From NCBI GenBank assembly GCA_028455995.1, contig JABELC010000014.1:248001-312000 (forward strand): a stretch of DNA of 64,000 bases. Reading direction: 5' to 3'. Below the pieces are notes generated by a model. It was not told the DNA's origin, did no database searches, and was given only the letters and a program-made list of their open reading frames with translations. The first letter of the stretch is position 1. Each line of letters starts with the position of its first letter. Below, one piece after another: positions 56,993-64,000 of this stretch. The position numbers and the translations under genes are program-made. This stretch comes from Scleromitrula shiraiana. Its lineage: Eukaryota; Ascomycota; Leotiomycetes; Helotiales; Sclerotiniaceae.

Positions 56993-58421
56993 ATGTCCTT
57001 ACCCGCAGCATACCTCTCCGAAATCGAATCCCTCAATCGAGAGATACTTAAAAATCAACCCAACGATATATTACAATTCTGTGCCAACTATTTTGGTCAA
57101 CGTTTAGAACAAGAACGTATCGATTTCCTTTCTTTTCATAATTCATCACTACGTTCGGCATCACCGACGACGGTAGATAGAACAAACATGGCTGGGAGTA
57201 CTTTTCCTGGACGACTCGGAACTCACGTCAACCCTTTTGGTGGCGTTGATGGAAGCAATCCTACAAATGAACAAACAGGTTCTAGCGGCATTTCAAAGGT
57301 CATAGAAGAGGATGAGAATGATATGATTACATCACCAACCACACCCAATTTTGGGTTTTCCAAAGGCGTCACTACTTTCGGAAATTCCTTCGGAGCAGAT
57401 TCATCTGGAGATTTCCCTCCATCTTCTTTCAAACCTGCAAATGAAGGATTTCCTGAACATTATGGTATGGGTAGACGTACTTCAGTTTCGGCCGAGTCGC
57501 TCAATCCAACTGCTTCATCCAATGATAATTGGTCCCCACCTTTCCATCACAAAACATCAGAACAAGTCGCGCGATTGAAAAAGTCGATTTCTGGAAACTT
57601 TTTGTTTAGTCATCTCGATGATGAGCAAAGTAATCAGGTTTTGGGTGCTCTGGTCGAGAAACCCATTCCTGCACCTGGTATTAAGGTATGTTGGAATCGC
57701 ATCTTGTTGTTTAAACTCTACTAACTTTTAACAGGTAATTACACAAGGAGATCAAGGTGACTTCTTCTATGTCGTCGAAAAGGGTTCGTTTGATGTACAT
57801 GTTAATCCTACCGGCTCACCAGAACATGCACCAAATGGTCTCGGCAAGAAAGTAGCAACAATCGAACCCGGAGGATCATTTGGTGAACTGGCCCTCATGT
57901 ATAATGCCCCTAGAGCAGCCACAGTTATATCTGCTACATGTGCTTGCACTCTTTGGGCTTTGGACCGTATAACCTTCCGTCGAATTCTCATGGACTCTAC
58001 ATTCCAACGTCGTCGCTTATATGAAAGCTTCCTCGAAGAAGTCCCACTCCTTTCCACATTAACTCGATACGAAAGATCCAAGATTGCAGATGCATTGGAA
58101 ACCCACAAATATCCACCTGGCACATCCATCATCACAGAAGGAGATGCAGGAGAAGCCTTTTACCTCTTAGAAAGTGGCGAGGCCGAAGCATATAAAAATG
58201 GCACCGAAGATCCGGTAAAACAATACATCAAAGGGGATTATTTTGGTGAATTGGCACTCCTGAATGATAAGCCTAGGGCGGCTAGTGTGGTTAGTAAGAC
58301 AGAGGTTAAGGTGGCTATGTTGGGGAAAGATGGATTTCAGAGGTTGTTGGGGCCAGTGGAGAGTATTATGAGGAGAACTAAGTATGTTGGGGTTGAGAGT
58401 TTGGATCCGCTTGCTGTTTAG
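56993..58421 (+). CDS. PKAR: cAMP-dependent protein kinase regulatory subunit
   Basis: Two exons, 56993-57685 and 57735-58421, join in phase 0 across a 49-nt intron and give 459 residues. Residues 3-45 (AAYLSEIESLNREIL, then DILQFCANYFGQRLEQER) are the dimerisation/docking domain. The inhibitor site RRTSVS lies at 161-166; the Ser makes it a substrate-type, autophosphorylatable site as in fungal R subunits. Two cyclic-nucleotide-binding domains follow, with phosphate-binding cassettes FGELALMYNAPRAATV and FGELALLNDKPRAASV. Family knowledge: the subunit holds the catalytic subunit inactive until cAMP binds, controlling growth, development and virulence in filamentous fungi. The long C/T-rich leader with probable introns and small upstream ORFs suggests post-transcriptional control. 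Codon choice turns G-rich near the 3' end, and the G-rich strand continues past the stop. Confidence 0.97.
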
Positions 58422-60229
58422 TTTGGGGATGGGGGATGGGGGATGGAATGGCGTGGGATGGCGTGGAGGGGTTGGGATGGGATGGGTGATTGATTGATTG
58501 GGTTGGTTGGTGTTTGGTGTTGGGTTATAGGTTTATTTGTTAGTTTGTTATGAAACTTGCTGAAAGGGAAGAGGAAGTAAAGGAAAGAATCGAAATGGAA
58601 TGCAATGGAATGGAATGCAATGGAATGGGATGGGATGCAGAGAAAGGGGAAGGAGAAGTGTGAGATGGATGAGGACTAAAAGAAGAAAATGTAAACAAAA
58701 AGAAAAAGATGAAGATGAAGATGAAGATGAGATATTATTCCTTCCTTCCCTCCTTCCTCCGTTCTTTCCTTCCTTCCTGCCTGTTCTTCCTGTTCATTCT
58801 GTTAAGTCAGTAGGGTATGGTATGATATGATATGATATGATATGATATAGTTAGGAAGGGGGGCGTTTTATTGAGATTCAGATCAGATTGAGATTGAGCT
58901 TCAAATCAAATCAGATCAAATCAGATCAAATCAGATCAAATCAAATAGTATGAATACAGGTTACTAGCAAGATTAAGACTACGATTACGATTACGATTAA
59001 GATTCAGGGGTTTTATTTACTACTAGTATTCATTCTACTACTAGTACTAGTACTATGATTGTTTTTTTCAAAGTTTGTGATTTTAATTTTAATTTTAATT
59101 TGTGTTTGTGTTTTATCTTTCTATTTATTTGTTTATTTATTTATTTGTTTGTTTATTTGTTTATGCCAGTGTGTATATGTCTATATGTTTTTATTTATTT
59201 TATTTATTTTATTTATGTCACTGTGTGTAATTTTATTTATTTTATTTATTTTATTTATTTTATTTATTTTATTTATTTTATTTATTTTATTTATTTTATT
59301 TATTTTATTTATTTTATTTATTTTATTTATTTTACTGTGTGTTATTTTATTTATTTTATGCATGTGTGTTTTTATTTATTTTTGCGTTATTAACGGAGGA
59401 GAATGAAGGGGAGTGGAGGGGAATGTGCGTGATGTATATATGATATATAATTCTAAGAATGAGAGGAAGAGGAAGAGGAAGAGGAAGAGGAAGAGGAAGT
59501 ATTTTATAAAAATAATAAATATGAATTGATAATGAAATTGGAATTACTAGTATATTAAAAGAGAGTATATTCTGATTAATACCCCCCCCACCCCTTCTAG
59601 ATTTCTTTTCTCTTTTTTGGATTAGTATGTAGTTGCTTGCTTTTTGGTTTTATGTGTGAGTGAGTGAGTGAGTGAGTGAGTATATATGGGTATGGGTATG
59701 TTGAGGAGAAATTGGGGGAAGAGGAAGAGTATGTATGTTTCGAAATTGATTGGCTGGTTTATGGGATTGGGATTGGGATTGGGATTGGGATATGGGATTG
59801 AGATATGGATATGTGTTCTGTTTGTTATATTCTGTCGTAGATTCTAATATATGATTGATTAGTTGATTATTTGGATTTGGATTTGGATTTGGATTTGGAT
59901 TTTGGGGATTATATTGTTGGGAGGAAGTTCTGCTTTCTTTGGACTGACTGAACTGAACTGAACTGGATGGATTGGATGGATTGGATTGTGGTGGAGGGAG
60001 GTATCTTTGACATGGATGGTCTGTAGATAGATGGGTAGATATTTTATCTTGTTCTATTGCGTTCTCATTCTCATTCATATTCTCATTCAGCTCTGAGTCT
60101 GTCTCGACTAAGTCATCTGTATATCATCTCATCTCATCTCATCTCTTGGATCTAAATTCCACCCATCCATTACCTATTCCATCACTTTCCATTAACACCC
60201 AACCCACCTCTACCATATCACCCCCTTAA
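58422..60229. other. Convergent intergenic region with many simple repeats
   Basis: About 1.8 kb between convergent PKAR and BCAS2. GGGATGG units lie at the PKAR end. TGATA and CAAAT units follow (about 58825-58945), then a 9-bp array (59184-59356), GAGGAA (about 59464-59500), GTGA (about 59655-59680), GGGATT (about 59762-59792) and TTTGGA (about 59873-59900). ORFs here come from the arrays. No gene. Confidence 0.6.
59184..59356. repeat. 9-bp TTTATTTAT array
   Basis: About fifteen near-perfect 9-bp units, interrupted near 59220 and 59335 by CACTGTGTGT or ACTGTGTGT. The 9-bp period keeps three frames open, which explains spurious ORFs on both strands. Confidence 0.95.
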
Positions 60230-60850
60230 TCACAACCTTCCACCCCCCTCCCTCCTCACCCTCAAAATCTCCCTCCTAACCTCCTCCCCCGCCACCTCCG
60301 TCTCCAACACCCTCCCCACCCCCCTCCTCCACGTCTCCTCTAACCCCCTAATCTCAGCCCCCACTTCCTCCTGTCTCCTCCTCCTCTCAATCACCACCCC
60401 ATCAATTTCATTCTTCGTCTGTGCCAATTCCCCCTCTATCCCCTTTAATATTCCCTCGAGCTGATTATTCGATATCAGCCATGCGTTCTTCCCGTATTGG
60501 GATAGCAGCGTGAGGTTCGTGAGACGCGTGGTGAGATATGCGGAGGTGGTGTGGGATTGGGATAGGGGGGTGAGGTCGCTGGTGGAGGGGGGGACGGTGA
60601 GGGTTTCGTAGCGGGTAGTTGTTATGGCGGCAGAGGGGGTAGGGGGTTCGGTGGTATTGAGGAGGGATTGATGGATGAGGGAGGGATTGGTGGGGGATGG
60701 AGGGAGAGGGGGAAGAAGTGGGTGCTGATCGGAGGTGTTGGTGGTGAGTAGTTCGGATTGGATGAGAGATTCGGCGGAGGCGCGTTCGAGGGGGGTGGGT
60801 TCGGCGTCGATGTAGGGGAGGGATTCGTGGAGGGTGGTTATGAGGGACAT
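60230..60850 (-). CDS. BCAS2: Pre-mRNA-splicing factor BCAS2/SPF27 (Cwf7) family
   Basis: A single exon of 206 residues from the ATG at 60850. An open upstream frame to 60961 was rejected as leader because the family begins at the LPYID element. Motifs: SLPYIDAEPTPLERASAESLIQ near the N-terminus, a Pro/Ser/Thr-rich middle, then YLTTRLTNLTLLSQYGKNAW followed by a long Glu/Arg-rich coiled coil to the C-terminus. Family knowledge: this is the SPF27 subunit of the Prp19/NTC complex, acting in spliceosome activation. Length fits (human about 225). Codon choice is remarkable: nearly every wobble base is C over the first two-thirds and then switches to G near 60490. It is divergent from the ceramidase gene. 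Confidence 0.85.
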   Translation of the reverse strand: MSLITTLHESLPYIDAEPTPLERASAESLIQSELLTTNTSDQHPLLPPLPPSPTNPSLIHQSLLNTTEPPTPSAAITTTRYETLTVPPSTSDLTPLSQSHTTSAYLTTRLTNLTLLSQYGKNAWLISNNQLEGILKGIEGELAQTKNEIDGVVIERRRRQEEVGAEIRGLEETWRRGVGRVLETEVAGEEVRREILRVRREGGGRL

Positions 60851-61456
60851 TTTTGAGAGGGTTTGGTGTAGTGGTGTTGTTTGTTCTTGCTGTTTGTATC
60901 GTCCAGTGGAAAGTATGGTAGATCGATATTTGGTTTTGGGGTTATGTTCAATTCCCGACAATGGTGATGGTAATGAATCTCGAGAGTGAAAGTTCGAGGC
61001 TTGAGTTTGGATTTGATAAAAGTTGTAGAATTCCGGTTTAAGAATGATTGACTAGATGAGATGACAGATCGATTGGCTTGCTTAACTTATGATAGTAAAA
61101 GTATTCAAGTCGCTGTTGGAATTATTTTGTGTTTAAATATCAATCAATTAAAAATCGTAGATGAATAATGTGTTGAAGTTGATGGTTTTAATGAGTTTCT
61201 GAGAACAATTCTAATAAACAAGGGTAAAAAAATATCCATGATAACCCCCGTCAGTTGCCTTGCGCGCCAGGCTCGCGTTTTAGCTTTACGTATCTGGAGC
61301 TGTGGAAGCTCCGGAGCTTGCGAACCGCCACTTCCCTCTGTAAGTTACGAGCTTCGGTCAAAATGGATTAAAGAATATATCAAAATTCCCATATTCAAAG
61401 GGATCAAACAAGTTAACTAAGCTATTATATCATTGCTTTTATCAATAAAATAAAAT
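60851..61456. other. Divergent promoter region of BCAS2 and ceramidase genes
   Basis: A 606-bp spacer. Near 61290-61320 GGAGCTGTGGAAGCTCCGGAGCTTGC contains an imperfect AGCTCC/GGAGCT inverted repeat. No gene is supported. Confidence 0.5.
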
Positions 61457-63909
61457 ATGGATTTAAGTTCGGATGAGAAGGCTGGTCCTTCTAACTCGAT
61501 ATCAACTTCGGCACCGAATCGTTCAGAACGAAATCGTCGCCATCAGACTATTCTCCTCGTTTTGACAGCCATTCTTCTCTGGCTATCAGCTTATGCAGCT
61601 TATATTCTTTTCTGGGACGAATATGCAGATAAATCATCTCAATTGAAGGATGATCATTCATCTTGGTTATGGGATTTCGCCCAACAGCCGCAGCAACCAC
61701 ATCAACAGCATGGAAACTCAAAAGGAAGTCAGTATTTGCTAGGAGTTGGGAAAGCTGATATTACTGGGTATGGATGAACACTCCCAGCCTTACAATATCT
61801 CCCTATACTTATTGTTCGTGTATCTCTAGTCCAGTGGTGGAAATCAATATGATGGGATATGCGGATACGAAACAAGTAGGATCGGGATTACGACAGAGAC
61901 TTTATTCAAGAGCTTTTATTGTTGGCGATATTGATCATCCAGAAGAACGATTCGTTTATCTAGTCTTGGATACCCAGTCTGGTGATACAGCTGTGAGATA
62001 TGGTATTCTTGAAGGACTTGCTAATCTTGGACCCGATTTTGCTGTGTATGGACAGAATAATGTAGCTGTGACAGGCACACATTCTCATTCTGGTCCGGGA
62101 GCATGGCTCAATTATCTGCTACCTCAAATCACTAGTAAAGGGTTTGATAAACAAAGTTATCAGGCTATTGTGGATGGGGCTGTCTTGTCAATTCGGAGAG
62201 CACATGCGAGCTTGCAACCGGGACATTTGGATTTTGGTTCGACGAAAGTCTTTGGTGCGAATATTAATCGAAGTTTATATGCTTATCTTGCAAATCCGGA
62301 AGAGGAACGAGCAAAGTATAATTCTAGTGCTGAAGACGATGGATCCGTTGAGAAAGACCTTACTTTGTTAAAGTTCTCGAGAGCTTCGGATGGTAAGAAT
62401 ATTGGGATTTTGACTTGGTTTCCTACGCATGGAACATCGATGTTGGGAAATAATACTCTTATCTCTGGAGACAATAAGGGAGTTGCTGCTGATCTTTTTG
62501 AGAAAAGTGTTTCTAAAGATGATAATGCAGCGGATGGATTTGTGGCTGGCTTCTCTCAAGCTAATGTTGGAGATACTAGTCCTAATGTACTTGGTGCCTG
62601 GTGTGAGGATGGATCAGGAGAACAATGCAGCTTCGAAAACAGTACATGTAGCAATGGTAGAAGTCAATATTGCCATGCTCGTGGACCTTTCTTTCGTGTC
62701 AAAGACAACGGAGCTTCATCTTGCTACGAGGTTGGAAAAAGACAATTTCAACCTGCTAAAGAATTATACGATAATCTTGACTCAAAGGGTACACCTATTT
62801 CTGGCACTTCGGTAAAGTCTTTTCATACTTTCCAGGATATGTCCAATTTTTCCTTTCCGTTGGCCAATGGAAGCTATGTTCATACATGCCCGGCCGCATT
62901 GGGATATTCTTTCGCCGCAGGAACATCAGATGGTCCAGGTGCATTCGACTTTACACAAAATGATCCTAAAGCACCCAATGCATCACCTGTATGGCGAGTA
63001 GTATCCGGACTCATCAAAGCACCAAGCAAACAGCAACAGCGCTGCCATTATCCTAAACCAATCCTTCTTGATGTCGGAGAAATAACAACTCCGTATCTTT
63101 GGACCCCAAATGTCGTAGACGTACAAGTACTACGAGTTGGACAACTCCTTATCATTGTTAGCCCCGGAGAAGCAACGACCATGTCTGGTCGTCGCTGGAA
63201 AGAAGCTATTCAAGAATCCGCCGCCTCTACTATTCTTTCCTCTTCATCTACAGAACCTATAGTCGTTATTGGTGGTCCTGCAAATAGCTATACACATTAC
63301 ATCGCCACTCCAGAAGAATATTCCATTCAGCGCTACGAAGGGGCTTCCACACTCTATGGTCCCTACACATTAAACGCCTACATAAACCTAACACTTGCAT
63401 ATCTCCCCCATCTAGACGATCAATCCACTAGTTCACCACCACCAGGTCCTAGCCCCCCAAATAACGTCAACTCCTCCCTCTCCTTCATAACCGGCGTAGT
63501 CTACGACAACCACCCTCCCTTCCGCCCCTACGGCTCCATAACAACCGACGTCGAACCCATCTATTCCCTCTCCTCCTCTCTCCCCCCAACTGTATCCGTC
63601 TCATTCATCGGCGCCAATCCCCGCAACAATCTCCATCTCGAATCCACATTCGTCGCGATTGAATATCAAGATCCGGAAACGAAAAATTGGATAAGAGTAA
63701 GAGATGATAGTGATTGGAGCGTGATATACAATTGGAAGAGGACGAGCGAGGTTTTGGGTACGAGTGAGGTGACGGTTGAGTGGATTTTGGAGGAGGATAC
63801 GGCGGTGGGGAGGTATAGGGTTAGGTATTTTGGGGATGCGAAGGCCGCGATTGGGGGGGCGATCACGCCGTTTGAGGGGGTTAGTGGTATGTTTGAGGTT
63901 AAAGGGTAA
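61457..63909 (+). CDS. Neutral ceramidase, predicted type II membrane form
   Basis: Two exons, 61457-61767 and 61830-63909, join across a 62-nt intron and give 796 residues. Residues 31-53 are a hydrophobic segment preceded by a basic NRSERNRRH stretch, so the protein is predicted to be a signal-anchored type II protein with a lumenal or extracellular domain; a cleaved signal is less likely. The catalytic domain starts near LGVGKADITGPVVEINMMGYA. The zinc-site motif GTHSHSGPG is at about 186-194 and the NVGDTSPN nucleophile motif at about 349-356 (Ser354). A C-terminal immunoglobulin-like domain ends at FEGVSGMFEVKG. Family knowledge: it hydrolyses ceramide to sphingosine and fatty acid. A GTAAGT overlaps the final codon and stop, so a further exon beyond the window cannot be excluded, but the homologous ending favours the stop. 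Confidence 0.95.
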
Positions 63910-64000
63910 GTGAGGTTTTGAATGGAAAGGAGGTTGTTGTCGAATAACACATACCTGGAATACTGGTATGTGTATATAGTTATACTAATCTTGGATATGT

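Noticed and set aside
59055..59406. FIY-repeat ORFs and the opposite INK-repeat ORF
   Set aside because: They come from the 9-bp TTTATTTAT array and its flanks.
59762..59792. GGGATT array resembling telomere repeats
   Set aside because: The unit is GGGATT, not TTAGGG, it has only about five copies, and it sits among other unrelated microsatellites.

Overview
The window is nuclear DNA of a filamentous ascomycete. Genes carry one to three short introns with GT(A/G)xGT donors, CTAAC-type branch points and TAG/CAG acceptors. Intergenic DNA is long, A+T-rich and full of microsatellites. The protein set (GH15 glucoamylase with starch-binding domain, FHA-forkhead factor, PKA regulatory subunit, neutral ceramidase) fits a Leotiomycete such as Botrytis or Sclerotinia; that placement is inference from gene content and was not tested. 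I support 16 protein-coding genes and list three weak ORFs. No tRNA, rRNA, CRISPR array, intact transposon or secondary-metabolite cluster was seen.

Layout. 1-5 kb: the 3' end of a PXA-PX-Nexin_C membrane protein is missing at the left edge; it is divergent from a PC4/Sub1 coactivator. 5.1-7.2 kb: secreted glucoamylase. 9.7-11.8 kb: tri-snRNP factor Snu66/SART1. 15.4-19.2 kb: FHA-forkhead transcription factor in a single exon. 19.2-24.9 kb: gene-poor, with a diverged tandem duplication and weak orphan ORFs. 25-28.8 kb: a 126-aa conserved-looking fungal protein, telomere-capping Ten1, and ESCRT-III Snf7. 31.8-36.5 kb: a 1467-aa largely disordered protein ending in about twelve EWDxSS repeats. 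37.5-43.4 kb: Rft1 flippase-family protein, DEAD-box helicase Dbp3, and iron-sulfur scaffold Isu1. 44.4-47.1 kb: deubiquitinase Ubp14/USP5. 50-53 kb: glycogen-binding-domain (Crp1-like) protein with a long repetitive tail. 57-58.4 kb: PKA regulatory subunit with probable leader introns. 60.2-60.9 kb: spliceosomal BCAS2/SPF27. 61.5-63.9 kb: membrane-anchored neutral ceramidase.

These are mostly unlinked housekeeping and regulatory genes, not a pathway cluster. Several pairs are divergent (PXA/Sub1, Ten1/Snf7, Isu1/Ubp14, Crp1-like/PkaR, BCAS2/ceramidase) and others convergent (Sub1/glucoamylase, Rft1/Dbp3).

Two signals stand out. One is the EWDxSS repeat protein, for which I recognise no family. 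The other is a strand-composition polarity: in about half the genes, third codon positions run C-rich in the 5' and middle parts and switch abruptly to G-rich near the 3' end. The clearest case is the BCAS2 gene. The switch changes codon choice, not just amino-acid content.
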